Of a stretch of DNA of 64,000 nucleotides, positions 28,027 through 36,947 are shown in pieces. Position 1 is the first letter of the stretch, and each line of letters opens with the position of its first letter. The position numbers were made by a program, and so were the translations under genes. A model generated the notes under the pieces. That model was not told where the DNA came from. It ran no database searches and was given only the letters and a program-made list of their open reading frames with translations. Source of the DNA: Streptomyces sp. NRRL S-1022 (GTDB lineage Bacteria > Actinomycetota > Actinomycetes > Streptomycetales > Streptomycetaceae); NCBI RefSeq assembly GCF_000720135.1, contig NZ_JOIU01000008.1, positions 1-64,000 of the forward strand, given 5' to 3'.

Positions 28027-28782
28027 GTGAACGCCACCGATCGCACCCCTGCCGACCTGCTGACTTCCGCGCTCGCCGCGGACCCCGGCCGCCCGCTGGT
28101 GACCTTCTACGACGACGCCACGGGCGAACGCGTCGAACTGTCCGTGGCCACCTTCGCCAATTGGGTGGCCAAGACCGCCAATCTCCTCCAGGGCGACCTG
28201 TCCGCCGGGCCCGGTGACCGGGTCGCGCTGCTGCTGCCCGCGCACTGGCAGACGGCGGTGTGGCTGCTGGCCTGTTCCTCGGTGGGCGCGATCGTGGACG
28301 TCGGCGGGGACCCGGCGGCGGCCGACGTGGTGGTGAGCGGGCCGGACTCGCTCGACGCGGCGCTCGCCTGCACCGGTGAGCGGGTGGCGCTGGCGCTGCG
28401 GCCGCTGGGCGGGCGGTTCCCGCAGCCTCCGGCCGGGTTCCTCGACTACGCCGTGGAAGTGCCGGGCCAGGGCGACCGGTTCGCCCCGTTCGCGCCGGTG
28501 GACCCCGAGGAACCGGCGCTCATCGTCGCGGGGCGGGAGTTCAGCGGGGCGGAGGTCGTCGAGCGGGCCGCTTCGGAGGCGGGGGCGCTCGGGCTGACGG
28601 GTCCTGGTTCGAGGCTGCTGTCCGGGCTGCCGTACGACACCTGGGAGGGGCTGAGCGCGGGGCTGTTCTCGCCGCTGGCCACCGGGGGGTCCGTGGTGCT
28701 GTGCCGGAACGCGGAGCGGCTGGACGAGGACGCCCTGGCCAAGCGGGTCGAGAGCGAGCGGGTGACGGCAGTACGGCGGTGA
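28027..28782 (+). CDS. TIGR03089 family protein (AMP-binding-enzyme-like)
   Basis: This 251-residue protein is the actinobacterial TIGR03089 family, which resembles the N-terminal half of acyl-CoA synthetases (TFYDDATGERVELSVATFANWVAKTAN, LLLPAHWQTAVWLLACSSVGAIVDVGG) but lacks the C-terminal catalytic domain and the usual ATP-binding signature. It begins with GTG at 28027. A homologue is adjacent to the LCP gene in M. tuberculosis, as here. Function is unknown; it may be a non-catalytic relative. Confidence 0.85.
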   Translation: MNATDRTPADLLTSALAADPGRPLVTFYDDATGERVELSVATFANWVAKTANLLQGDLSAGPGDRVALLLPAHWQTAVWLLACSSVGAIVDVGGDPAAADVVVSGPDSLDAALACTGERVALALRPLGGRFPQPPAGFLDYAVEVPGQGDRFAPFAPVDPEEPALIVAGREFSGAEVVERAASEAGALGLTGPGSRLLSGLPYDTWEGLSAGLFSPLATGGSVVLCRNAERLDEDALAKRVESERVTAVRR

Positions 28783-28937
28783 GGCACAGGGGGCGCGGCC
28801 CAGCCGCACGGTCCCGCGCCCCGAGGTCTCGCCGTTCCCCCGAACGGAGTAGTACAGGGCGCTTCCGGCCCCCTCCCCCGGCATCGTCGTAAGGAACAGG
28901 ACGCGACGCTCGTACGCCGTGAGGGGATGGCCCCATC

Positions 28938-30125
28938 GTGACCGACACCGCAGGCGAGCCCCTCGGTCCCGGTCCCGGATCGGGAGCCTCGGCGACCGGG
29001 GACGGGCTGATACGACGGCGGCGCCGGCGCTGGGCGCAGGGTTCCGCGCTGGGCGCCGCCGTCCTGGTCGCGGCGGCCTCCGGGGCCGGCTGGGGCGTCT
29101 ACGCCAAGCTGAGCGCCAACATCACCGCCGACGACGCCGCCGCCGCCGAACTCGCCCGGTACGAACGGGAGCGGCCCACCGCACTGGTGCGGGACGCACA
29201 GAACATCCTGCTGATCGGGTCCGACACCCGGGCCGGGGACGGCAACGGCAAGTACGGCAGGGACCTCGGCAGCGAGCGGTCGGACACCACGATCCTGCTC
29301 CACCTGGCCGCCGACCGGCGCAGCGCCACCGCCGTCTCGCTGCCCCGGGACCTGATGGTGGACATCCCGGGCTGCCGGCAGGAGGACGGCACGCGCAGCG
29401 ACCCCGTGTTCGCGATGCTCAACCACGCCTACCAGGTGGGCGGTTCGGCGTGCACGATCCGGACCGTCGAGAAGCTGACCGGCATCCGCGTCGACCACCA
29501 CATGGTCGTCGACTTCAGCGGGTTCAAGGAGATGGTGGACGCCGTCGACGGGGTGGAGGTGTGCCTGAAGGAACCCGTCGACGACAAGGCGGCGCGGCTG
29601 AGGCTGCCCGCGGGGAAGGTCACGCTCGACGGGGAGCAGGCGCTCGGGTTCGTCCGGGCCCGCAAGTCGCTCGGCGACGGCAGCGACACCGAACGGATGG
29701 AACGCCAGCAGCGGTTCCTCGGCGCGCTCGTCAACAAGGTGCAGAGCAACGACGTGCTGCTGAATCCCGTGAAGCTGTACCCGGTGCTGGACGCGGCGAC
29801 CTCCTCGCTCACCACCGACCCCGATCTGGCCAGCCTGCGCGGCCTCTACCAGTTGGTGCGCGGGCTGCGTGACCTCCCTGCGGAACACGTGCAGTTCCTG
29901 ACGGTGCCGAGGGAGTCGTACGTCTACGACGCCAACCGTGATCAACTCGTGGAGCCGGAGGCCGAGAAGCTGTTCGCGCGGCTGCGGGCCGACCAGCCGG
30001 TGGTGGTCACCCAGGGGAATTCACGGGATGTTCCCGGGCGGGACACAGGATCGGGCGGCCCGAACGGCCCCTCGCCCGCACCGACTTTCCGCGGGAACAC
30101 CGCCGCCGAACAGACCTGTGAGTAA
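28938..30125 (+). CDS. LytR-CpsA-Psr family protein, LCP 1 of 5
   Basis: This 395-residue protein has a short cytoplasmic N-terminus, one membrane segment (GSALGAAVLVAAASGAGWGVY, about 36-56) and an extracytoplasmic LCP domain. The domain carries NILLIGSDTR, SDTTILLHL, VSLPRDLMVDIPG, VDFSGFKEMVDAVDGVEVC and GEQALGFVRARKS. LCP enzymes transfer glycopolymers from lipid carriers to peptidoglycan. The Asp and Arg residues used for magnesium and pyrophosphate binding are present. The C-terminal 35 residues are disordered and no LytR_C domain follows. The GTG start at 28938 follows GAGGGG. Confidence 0.92.
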   Translation: MTDTAGEPLGPGPGSGASATGDGLIRRRRRRWAQGSALGAAVLVAAASGAGWGVYAKLSANITADDAAAAELARYERERPTALVRDAQNILLIGSDTRAGDGNGKYGRDLGSERSDTTILLHLAADRRSATAVSLPRDLMVDIPGCRQEDGTRSDPVFAMLNHAYQVGGSACTIRTVEKLTGIRVDHHMVVDFSGFKEMVDAVDGVEVCLKEPVDDKAARLRLPAGKVTLDGEQALGFVRARKSLGDGSDTERMERQQRFLGALVNKVQSNDVLLNPVKLYPVLDAATSSLTTDPDLASLRGLYQLVRGLRDLPAEHVQFLTVPRESYVYDANRDQLVEPEAEKLFARLRADQPVVVTQGNSRDVPGRDTGSGGPNGPSPAPTFRGNTAAEQTCE

Positions 30126-30364
30126 GACGCAGGGAAAGAACGGCGACCTTCCCTTCGGAAAATGAGGGGGATTGCCCTGTTGTAGCAGGTGGAATTTGTC
30201 ACCGGCGTCGCTCGACGCTGAACTGGGCGGATAGTGTGAGCGGTCCGGTGCACCTGGCCGCGAGGTCCGACGGGCTTTGTCGGGGCCGTGCACCGATTCA
30301 CCGAGACCCGAGCGCCTTGGAGGGGGAAGGCGCCGCGTGGCCCCGACGGAGGATTCGGACAACC

Positions 30365-32125
30365 GTGGACGCGCAAGGCCGTGGGCGGGCGGACAACATC
30401 GACCCCGCAGACCAGTGGGTGCTCAATCCGAACACCGGCGAATACGAACTGCGACTGAGCCCTTCCGCAGCGCAGCCGCCGGTTCCCGGACCGCGCAGAC
30501 CGTCCTCCCGGGACGGCAGCGGTGCGGCGGGCGGCCGTGAGCGGCAGCCGGAGACCGGGCAGAGCCGGCAGTCGCCCCGGGCGCGCGGCGCCGAGGTGCC
30601 GGCACCGCGCTCGGCCCGGCGCCGCAACGCCGAACCGGAGGCACCGCAGGGGCGGCGCGCCGCCCGGCGGCCGGTGAAGAAGAAGTCGAAGGCGAAGAAG
30701 GTGCTGCTGTGGACCGGCGGGTCCATGGCCTTCGTGCTGGTCGCCGTGACGGCCGCCGGCTACCTCTACATCAAGCACCTGAACGACAACATCACCTCCG
30801 TGTCCGACGACGGCGCCGGCACCGGCGGCTTCAGCAAGGACGAGGCGATCAACATCCTGCTGATCGGCACCGACAAGCGCACCGGCAAGGGCAACGAGGG
30901 CTACGGCGACTCGGGCAGCGTCGGCCACGCCGACACCACGATCCTGCTGCACCTCTCCAAGGACCGGTCGAACGCGACCGCGCTCAGCATTCCGCGCGAC
31001 CTGATCGTCGACGTCCCGGACTGCCCCACCCAGCAGGCGGACGGCAGCCAGAAGGTCATCCCCGGCTCACAGGGCGTCCGCTTCAACAAGAGCCTCGGAC
31101 AGGACGACCGTACGCCCAGCTGCACCATGCGCACGGTGACGGAACTGACCGGAATCAAGCCGGACGACTTCATGGTCGCCGACTTCAACGCGGTCAAGAC
31201 GCTGACCGAGGCGGTCGACGGTGTCGAGGTCTGCCTGGCCAAGGACATCGACGACCCGGACTCGCATCTGAAGCTGTCCAAGGGCACGCACAACATCTCC
31301 GGCGAGCAGGCGCTGGCGTTCGTGCGCACGCGGCACTCCGTCGGCTTCGGCGGCGACCTGAGCCGGATCGGGCTCCAGCAGCAGTTCCTCGGCGCGCTGA
31401 TGCGCAAGCTGAAGGGCAACTCCACGCTCAGCAGCCCGACGAAGATGGTGAAGCTGGCGGAGGCGGGCACCAAGGCGCTGACCGTCGACGACAAGCTGGA
31501 CAGCATCACCAAGCTGAAGGACCTGGGCCTGGAGCTGGGCAAGCTCAACCCGAAGAACCTGACCTTCACCACGGTGCCGGTCGTGGACAACCCGGCGGAG
31601 AAGGTCCATTCCACGGTCGTCCTCAACGAGTCGAAGGCCCCGTCGGTCTTCGAGGCGATCCGCAACGACGTCTCCTTCACCGACGTGAAGAAGAAGCAGA
31701 AGGCGGCGAAGAACGCCCAGGCCGCCCGGCTCAAGGGCAGCAAGGCGCCCGCCTCCGACGTGCGGGTGCGCATCCTCAACGGCGGGGCCGCGCCCGGCAG
31801 CGCCCAGGCGGTGCTCAACTGGCTGCAGAACGACGAGGGCGTGACCAAGTCGGAGAACTCCGGCAACTCGCCCGCCCCGCTGAGCCGGACCACGCTGGAG
31901 TACGCGCCCGACCAGGCGGCCCAGGCGCGCCGGCTGGCCGCGATCATGGGCCTGTCCGGGGCCGCCATGAAACCGGGCAAGAGCGTGACCAACTCCCAGG
32001 GGCTGCCGGCGATGACGCTGACCCTGGGCAAGGACTTCAAGGGGGCGGGAGTGTCCCTCACGCCGCCGACGAAGGCGCCGGACGTCGACAAGTCCACGGC
32101 AGACAAGGTGAAGTGCGCCGGCTAG
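30365..32125 (+). CDS. LytR-CpsA-Psr family protein with LytR_C domain, LCP 2 of 5
   Basis: This 586-residue protein has an N-terminal cytoplasmic region starting VDAQGRGRADNIDPADQW and an Arg-rich segment. A membrane helix follows (VLLWTGGSMAFVLVAVTAAG, about 113-132), then an LCP domain (INILLIGTDKRTGKG, DTTILLHLSKDRSN, LSIPRDLIVDVPDC, GEQALAFVRTRHS) and a C-terminal LytR_C domain (about 465-570; DVRVRILNGGAAPGSAQ). GTG 30365 is chosen because GGAGG lies 12 bases upstream; an earlier in-frame GTG at 30236 is less likely. It is followed by a strong hairpin before LCP 3. Confidence 0.93.
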   Translation: MDAQGRGRADNIDPADQWVLNPNTGEYELRLSPSAAQPPVPGPRRPSSRDGSGAAGGRERQPETGQSRQSPRARGAEVPAPRSARRRNAEPEAPQGRRAARRPVKKKSKAKKVLLWTGGSMAFVLVAVTAAGYLYIKHLNDNITSVSDDGAGTGGFSKDEAINILLIGTDKRTGKGNEGYGDSGSVGHADTTILLHLSKDRSNATALSIPRDLIVDVPDCPTQQADGSQKVIPGSQGVRFNKSLGQDDRTPSCTMRTVTELTGIKPDDFMVADFNAVKTLTEAVDGVEVCLAKDIDDPDSHLKLSKGTHNISGEQALAFVRTRHSVGFGGDLSRIGLQQQFLGALMRKLKGNSTLSSPTKMVKLAEAGTKALTVDDKLDSITKLKDLGLELGKLNPKNLTFTTVPVVDNPAEKVHSTVVLNESKAPSVFEAIRNDVSFTDVKKKQKAAKNAQAARLKGSKAPASDVRVRILNGGAAPGSAQAVLNWLQNDEGVTKSENSGNSPAPLSRTTLEYAPDQAAQARRLAAIMGLSGAAMKPGKSVTNSQGLPAMTLTLGKDFKGAGVSLTPPTKAPDVDKSTADKVKCAG

Positions 32126-32135
32126 GTAACCCTAG

Positions 32136-32173
32136 GGGCCCGTCGTGCGTCTAACCGGACGCGGGACGGGCCC
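32136..32173 (+). terminator. hairpin between LCP 2 and LCP 3
   Basis: GGGCCCGTC (32136-32144) pairs with GACGGGCCC (32165-32173), and inside it GCGTC pairs with GGACGC, leaving a short loop. It lies 10 bases after the LCP 2 stop codon. Confidence 0.7.
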
Positions 32174-32207
32174 GTTGCTTGGCGCAAGGGTGGGGAGGGC
32201 AGGGAGA

Positions 32208-33857
32208 TTGGCGCAGAGCGAGGTGCGCGGGGATGCTCCGGCGGTCGAGGACACGATGTCGCTCGCGTCGAGGACCACGGACGCCCCGGGGCGCTCCGGC
32301 CGGCACGGCGGCCGGCGACGGGTCGGCGGTCCGCAGACCGACAAGCGGCGCCGCAGACGGCGCGCGCTGCGCTGGTCGGCGACCGTGCTGGCGGTGGTGA
32401 TACTGGGCACGGCCGGCGCCGGATATCTGTACTACCAGCATCTCAACGGCAACATCCAGAAGGGCGCCCGCGCGGGCGGTGACGACTCCAAGGCGCACCG
32501 GACCGCCCCGAACGCGGCGGGCCAGACCCCGCTGAACATCCTCCTGATCGGCTCCGACAGCCGGAACTCCAAGGAGAACGTGAAGCTCGGCGGCAGCCGC
32601 GACAAGGCCGGCGACCCGCCGCTGGCGGACGTGCAGATGCTCATCCACCTCTCGGCGGACCGCAAGAGCGCCGCCATGGTGAGCATCCCGCGTGACACCC
32701 GGGTGGACATCCCCGACTGCAAGGACCCGGACGGCAAGGACTACCCGAAGACCAACGACATCATCAACGTCACCCTGGCCCGGGGCGGAGCCGGCTGCAC
32801 GCTGCTCACCTGGGAGGAGCTGACCGGGGTCTACATCGACCACTGGATGACGATCGACTTCGCGGGCGTGGTGCGGATGGCGGACGCCATCGGCGGTGTC
32901 GAGGTCTGTGTGAACCAGAACGTCTGGGACCACTCGACCCCGAGCCAGCGCGGCGGCTCCGGGCTGAAGCTCACCAAGGGAACGCACAAGGTGAAGGGCG
33001 AGCAGGCCCTGCAGTGGCTGCGCACCCGGCACGCCTGGGGCAGCGACCTGATGCGGGCCCGCGCCCAGCACATGTACCTGAACTCGATGATCCGTACGCT
33101 GAAGCAGCAGAACGTGTTCACCGACACCGGCCGGCTGATGGACCTGGCCGATGCGGCCACCAAGTCCCTGAAGGTCTCCGAGGAGATCGGCACGGTCAAG
33201 AAGCTGTACGACCTCGGCATGGAGATGAAGTCGGTGCCGACCGACCGCATCACCAGTGTGACGATGCCCAACCTCCCGGACCCGAACGACCCGGACAACC
33301 ACGTCGTGCCGGACAAGGCCAAGGCCGACAAGGTGTGGCAGATGCTCCAGGACGACGTGCCGTTCGACAAGAACGGCGGGAAGTCCGACGGCAAGAAGGG
33401 CGGGGGCAAGGACAAGCCGGCCAAGACCCCCTCGCTCGACGCGGCCCGGCTCGGCGTGCTGGTGCAGAACGCCACCCGGACCTCCGCCGAGGCCGCGGTC
33501 CCGCAGCGGGCGTCGGCGATCGGGCAGGTGCTCGTGCAGAAGGGCTACACCCGGGCGCAGGCCGACACCTCGGGGAGCCTGTCCGAGGACAGGACGGTCG
33601 TACGGTATCCGAGCGCGGACCTGGAGGGTGACGCCCAGGCGGTGGCCAAGGCGCTGGGCATCCCGATGAGCCAGGTGCAGAAGTCCACCGACGTGTCGGG
33701 GGTCACGGTCGTCGTCGGCGCGGACTGGCGCACCGGGACTGCCTACCCCAAGGAGTCCGTCCCGAAGGCCGGCGACCTGCCCGAGGGCACCGACTCCGCG
33801 AACGCGTCGGACAAGCCGACGTGCATGGACGTGTACAAGCCCTACCAGTGGCAGTGA
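32208..33857 (+). CDS. LytR-CpsA-Psr family protein with LytR_C domain, LCP 3 of 5
   Basis: This protein of about 549 residues has an Arg-rich N-terminus (DKRRRRRRALRW), a membrane helix (SATVLAVVILGTAGAGYLYY) and an LCP domain with NILLIGSDSRNSK, ADVQMLIHLSADRKSA, VSIPRDTRVDIPDC and GEQALQWLRTRHAW. A Lys/Gly linker and a LytR_C domain (LGVLVQNATRTSAEAAVP) follow. The start is uncertain: I prefer TTG 32208, eight bases after GGGGAGGG, over ATG 32256 or GTG 32223. It ends at a bidirectional terminator shared with the convergent glycosyltransferase. Confidence 0.9.
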   Translation: MAQSEVRGDAPAVEDTMSLASRTTDAPGRSGRHGGRRRVGGPQTDKRRRRRRALRWSATVLAVVILGTAGAGYLYYQHLNGNIQKGARAGGDDSKAHRTAPNAAGQTPLNILLIGSDSRNSKENVKLGGSRDKAGDPPLADVQMLIHLSADRKSAAMVSIPRDTRVDIPDCKDPDGKDYPKTNDIINVTLARGGAGCTLLTWEELTGVYIDHWMTIDFAGVVRMADAIGGVEVCVNQNVWDHSTPSQRGGSGLKLTKGTHKVKGEQALQWLRTRHAWGSDLMRARAQHMYLNSMIRTLKQQNVFTDTGRLMDLADAATKSLKVSEEIGTVKKLYDLGMEMKSVPTDRITSVTMPNLPDPNDPDNHVVPDKAKADKVWQMLQDDVPFDKNGGKSDGKKGGGKDKPAKTPSLDAARLGVLVQNATRTSAEAAVPQRASAIGQVLVQKGYTRAQADTSGSLSEDRTVVRYPSADLEGDAQAVAKALGIPMSQVQKSTDVSGVTVVVGADWRTGTAYPKESVPKAGDLPEGTDSANASDKPTCMDVYKPYQWQ

Positions 33858-33883
33858 CCAACTGACCGGCCGGAACCGCGGAA

Positions 33884-33914
33884 AGGGCCCCTCCACCAGC
33901 GGGAGGGGCCCTTC
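33884..33914. terminator. bidirectional terminator, LCP 3 / glycosyltransferase
   Basis: AAGGGCCCCTCC (33884-33895) pairs perfectly with GGAGGGGCCCTT (33903-33914), with A- and T-flanks on both sides. It is centred in the 66-base gap between convergent genes. Confidence 0.85.
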
Positions 33915-33923
33915 GCGGGTCTG

Positions 33924-34952
33924 TCAGACGGTGTCCAGGACCGCGGGCCGCCGGGAGGCGACGACCTTCCTCGCCAGGGACTTCGGGCTGGTCAGGAAGC
34001 CCCAGCCCCAGGACATGTGCATGGTGGCGAGGGCCACCGGGATCTGCAGCCGGGCCTTCGGGGGCAGCCCCTTGCCGGCCGGGAGGGAGCCCGCGACGAT
34101 CGCGGCGAGGTAGCCGCCGGGGATCACGAAGGCCCACGGGGTCAGCGCGGCGCCGGCGACCAGGCCCGCCGCTATCGCGCACACCGCCACCGGCGGGGCG
34201 AGGTAGCGCAGGTTGATGGAACCGGAGTGGTAGCGGGCGACGACGTGCCGCCAGCGGCCGTAGTCCTTGTACTGCTTGGCCAGCGCGCGCACCGACGGCC
34301 GCGGCCGGTACGACACCCTCAGCTCGGGCGAGAACCAGATGAGCCCGCCCGCCTCGCGGATGCGGAAGTTCAGCTCCCAGTCCTGGGCGCGGATGAACTC
34401 CTCGTTGTAGCCGCCCTGCTGCTCCAGCGCCTCGCGGCGGAACACCCCGAGGTAGACCGTCTCGGCGGGGCCGGCCTGGCCGCCGGTGTGGAAGGCCGCG
34501 TTGCCGACGCCGATCCTCGATGTCATCGCGGCGGCCACCGCGTGCTCCCAGTCGTTCTCGCCCTCGGCGTGCATGATGCCGCCGACGTTCTGCGCGCCGG
34601 TCTCCTGAAGGAGGCGGACCGCGGTCGCGATGTAGTCCGGCGAGAGCATGCCGTGGCCGTCGACACGGACCACGATCGGATGCCGGGAGGCCTTGATCGC
34701 CGCGTTCAGCGCCGCGGGCGTGCGGCCGGTCGGGTTCGGGACGGTGTGCACGCGCGGGTCTTCGGCGACCAGCTCGGCGGCGATCTCGTCCGTGCGGTCC
34801 GTGGACGGACCGAGGGCGATCACGACCTCCATCTCGCCGGCGTACTCCTGCGCGAGGATCGCTTGGACGGCCCCGCGCAGATGCCGCTCCTCGTTGAGGA
34901 CGGGCATGATCACTGACACGGCGGGGAGCCGCACGTCGGGCTTGGCGTTCAT
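33924..34952 (-). CDS. family 2 glycosyltransferase
   Basis: This 342-residue protein has an N-terminal GT-A domain with VSVIMPVLNEERHLRGAV, VNPTGRTPAALNAAI-like acceptor region, the metal-binding VRVDGHGMLSPDY and the acceptor-side AQDWELNFRIREAGG. Two membrane segments lie near the C-terminus (about 250-290) and a basic tail follows. It is likely to build an envelope polysaccharide at the inner face of the membrane. It is flanked by LCP genes that could attach the product to peptidoglycan. ATG at 34952 follows GAGG. It is divergent from LCP 4. Confidence 0.9.
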   Translation of the reverse strand: MNAKPDVRLPAVSVIMPVLNEERHLRGAVQAILAQEYAGEMEVVIALGPSTDRTDEIAAELVAEDPRVHTVPNPTGRTPAALNAAIKASRHPIVVRVDGHGMLSPDYIATAVRLLQETGAQNVGGIMHAEGENDWEHAVAAAMTSRIGVGNAAFHTGGQAGPAETVYLGVFRREALEQQGGYNEEFIRAQDWELNFRIREAGGLIWFSPELRVSYRPRPSVRALAKQYKDYGRWRHVVARYHSGSINLRYLAPPVAVCAIAAGLVAGAALTPWAFVIPGGYLAAIVAGSLPAGKGLPPKARLQIPVALATMHMSWGWGFLTSPKSLARKVVASRRPAVLDTV

Positions 34953-35080
34953 AGGGGCCTCACGTTACCGCGAACGGGGGACACGGATGCGCGCCGCCGG
35001 GGCTGCGACGCGGGCTGGAGATCGTATCGGCCTACTGTGCTCACGGATCCCACGTACGGCCTCGTCCGGAGGTGTCCTCC

Positions 35081-36577
35081 TTGTCCAGCCCGCCTCGGTC
35101 CCCCGCGCCTCCGCAACGCCGCCAGCCGCCCCGCCGTGTACCGCGACCGCCGGAACGGCTGGTACGGTCCGTCCGGCCGCCGAGGCGGCCCCGCTGGGCC
35201 ATGCGGGCGGTCACCACCCTGTCGGTCGTGGTGCTCGCCTCCGCCGGGATCGGGCACGCGGTGGTCGCCAGTCTGGACGCGGGGATCGCCCGGATCGACG
35301 CCTTCAAGGACATGAAGAACCGGCCCCGGGCCGGCCACGGCATGAACCTGCTGCTGGTCGGCACCGACGGCCGCGACAAGATCAGCGAGCAGGACCGGCG
35401 CGCCTACCGGCTGGGCGGGCAGCCCTGCCACTGCACCGACACGATGATGATCGTGCACATCTCGGAGGACCGGGATCGGGCCACCGTGGTGAGCCTGCCG
35501 CGCGACTCCTACGCCGAGATGCCCGCGCACCTCGACCTGAACTCGGGGCAGCGGCACGGCCCGCACCCGGTCAAGCTGAACGCGGCCTACGCCGAGGGCG
35601 GCCCCCAGCTGACCATCCGCACGGTCGAGAACATGACCCACGTGAAGATCGACCACTATCTGGAGGTCGACTTCACCAGCTTCATGAAGACCGTCGACGT
35701 GCTCGGCGGGGTCAAGGTGTGCACGCCGACACCGCTGAAGGACTCGTACACCGGGCTCGACCTCGGGCCCGGCACCCACACCCTGCTGGGCGGGCAGGCG
35801 CTGCAGTACGTGCGTGCCCGGCACATCGACGGTGTCAGCGACCTGGGCCGGATGAAGCGGCAGCAGCGGTTCCTGGCCGCGCTGCTGGAGAAGACGACCT
35901 CCTCCGGGGTGCTGCTGAACCCGATGCGGTTCCGGGACGTGACCCGGGCGGTGCTCGGCTCGGTCCGCGCCGACGAGGGCTTCGGCACCGACGAGCTGCT
36001 CGACCTCGGCCGCGCGATGCGGGAGTTCTCCCCCTCCTCGTCCGAGTTCACCACCGTCCCCATCGGGCAGATGGACTTCCAGGTCAAGGGCATCGGCTCG
36101 ACGTTGAAGTGGGACCCGGCGAAGTCCGACGAGCTGTTCCGGGCGCTGCGCGACGACAAGCCGCTCGCCGGGGACCGTCCGCACCGCGACCCGGCGCACA
36201 CCCCGCTGCCGGTTGAGGTGGCCCCGGACTCCATCCGGGTGCAGGTGGCGAACGGCAGCGGCACGGTCGGGCTGGGCAAGCGGGTCGACGCGGCACTCGC
36301 GGCGACCGGCTTCGCCACCACCCGCCTGCCGGTGACCGCGCCCGCCCACGTGGCCCGCACGGTGATCTCCTACGACCCCCGCTGGGACCGCTCCGCCCGT
36401 TCCCTGGCCGTGGCCCTGCCGGGCAGCGAGCTGCGCGCGGTGCCGGGGCAGGGGCCGCTGCTGAAGGTGACGGCCGGCGCGGACCTCGCCGACGTGCGCA
36501 AGGTGCGCAGGGTGCGCTTCGAGGACCCGGCACAGCCGGAGCAGAACGTGGTCCGGGGCAACGAGGTGGTGTGCTGA
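35081..36577 (+). CDS. LytR-CpsA-Psr family protein with LytR_C domain, LCP 4 of 5
   Basis: This protein of about 498 residues has a Pro/Arg-rich cytoplasmic start, a membrane helix (AVTTLSVVVLASAGIGHAVV) and an LCP domain with NLLLVGTDGRDK, DTMMIVHISEDRDRA, VSLPRDSYAEMP and GGQALQYVRARHI. A C-terminal LytR_C-like domain follows (IRVQVANGSGTVGLGKRVD). The insertion CHCTD in the first motif region is unusual. TTG 35081 lies eight bases after GGAGG and is preferred over GTG 35072, which overlaps that site. It converges on the thioesterase gene across a 21-base minisatellite. Confidence 0.9.
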   Translation: MSSPPRSPAPPQRRQPPRRVPRPPERLVRSVRPPRRPRWAMRAVTTLSVVVLASAGIGHAVVASLDAGIARIDAFKDMKNRPRAGHGMNLLLVGTDGRDKISEQDRRAYRLGGQPCHCTDTMMIVHISEDRDRATVVSLPRDSYAEMPAHLDLNSGQRHGPHPVKLNAAYAEGGPQLTIRTVENMTHVKIDHYLEVDFTSFMKTVDVLGGVKVCTPTPLKDSYTGLDLGPGTHTLLGGQALQYVRARHIDGVSDLGRMKRQQRFLAALLEKTTSSGVLLNPMRFRDVTRAVLGSVRADEGFGTDELLDLGRAMREFSPSSSEFTTVPIGQMDFQVKGIGSTLKWDPAKSDELFRALRDDKPLAGDRPHRDPAHTPLPVEVAPDSIRVQVANGSGTVGLGKRVDAALAATGFATTRLPVTAPAHVARTVISYDPRWDRSARSLAVALPGSELRAVPGQGPLLKVTAGADLADVRKVRRVRFEDPAQPEQNVVRGNEVVC

Positions 36578-36634
36578 GCGCTCCGCCGGGAGCGCCGCGG
36601 CACACCGCCCGGCCCGCGCGGCCCTCCGGCCGTC

Positions 36635-36947
36635 CCCGAAGCGTTCCGGCCGGTCCCCGGAGCGTTCCGGCTAGTCCCCGGAGCTATCCCGCCGGCCCCC
36701 GGAGCGTTCCGGCTAGTCCCCGGAGCTATCCCGCCGGTCCCCGAAGCACTCCAGCCGGTCCCCGGAACTATCCCGCCGGCCCCCGAAGCACTCCAGCCGG
36801 TCCCCGGAGCACTCCGGCCGGTCCCCGGCGCGCTCCAGCTAGTCCCCCGGAGCTATCCCGCCGGTCCCCGGAGCTTTCCGGCCGGTCGGAGCTTTCCGGC
36901 CGGTCCCCGGAGCGTTCCGGCCGGTCCCCGGAGCTATCCGGCTAGTC
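36635..36947. repeat. 21-base minisatellite between LCP 4 and thioesterase genes
   Basis: About 15 copies of a 21-base unit (CCCGGAGCNNTCCGGCYGGTC with variants) fill the convergent gap; one unit has 22 bases and one 18. Several units carry GGCTAGTCC, matching the true 3' end of the thioesterase gene, whose stop codon (36942-36944) lies in the last unit. The array thus looks like an expansion of a gene end. A plus-strand frame opening at the LCP 4 stop (36571-36945) stays open through most units and would encode heptads PAGPRSV; I doubt that it is translated. Confidence 0.95.

Noticed and set aside
28783..28937. N-terminal extension of the amidase or another leftward gene running from about 28884
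   Set aside because: The frame crosses the TIGR03089 gene on the opposite strand and lacks domain content; the amidase signal peptide begins near 27900.
36571..36945. A 124-codon gene encoding PAGPRSV heptads overlapping the LCP 4 stop codon
   Set aside because: It is created by the 21-base tandem repeat, changes frame character where one unit has 22 bases, and has no ribosome-binding site of its own beyond coupling to LCP 4.
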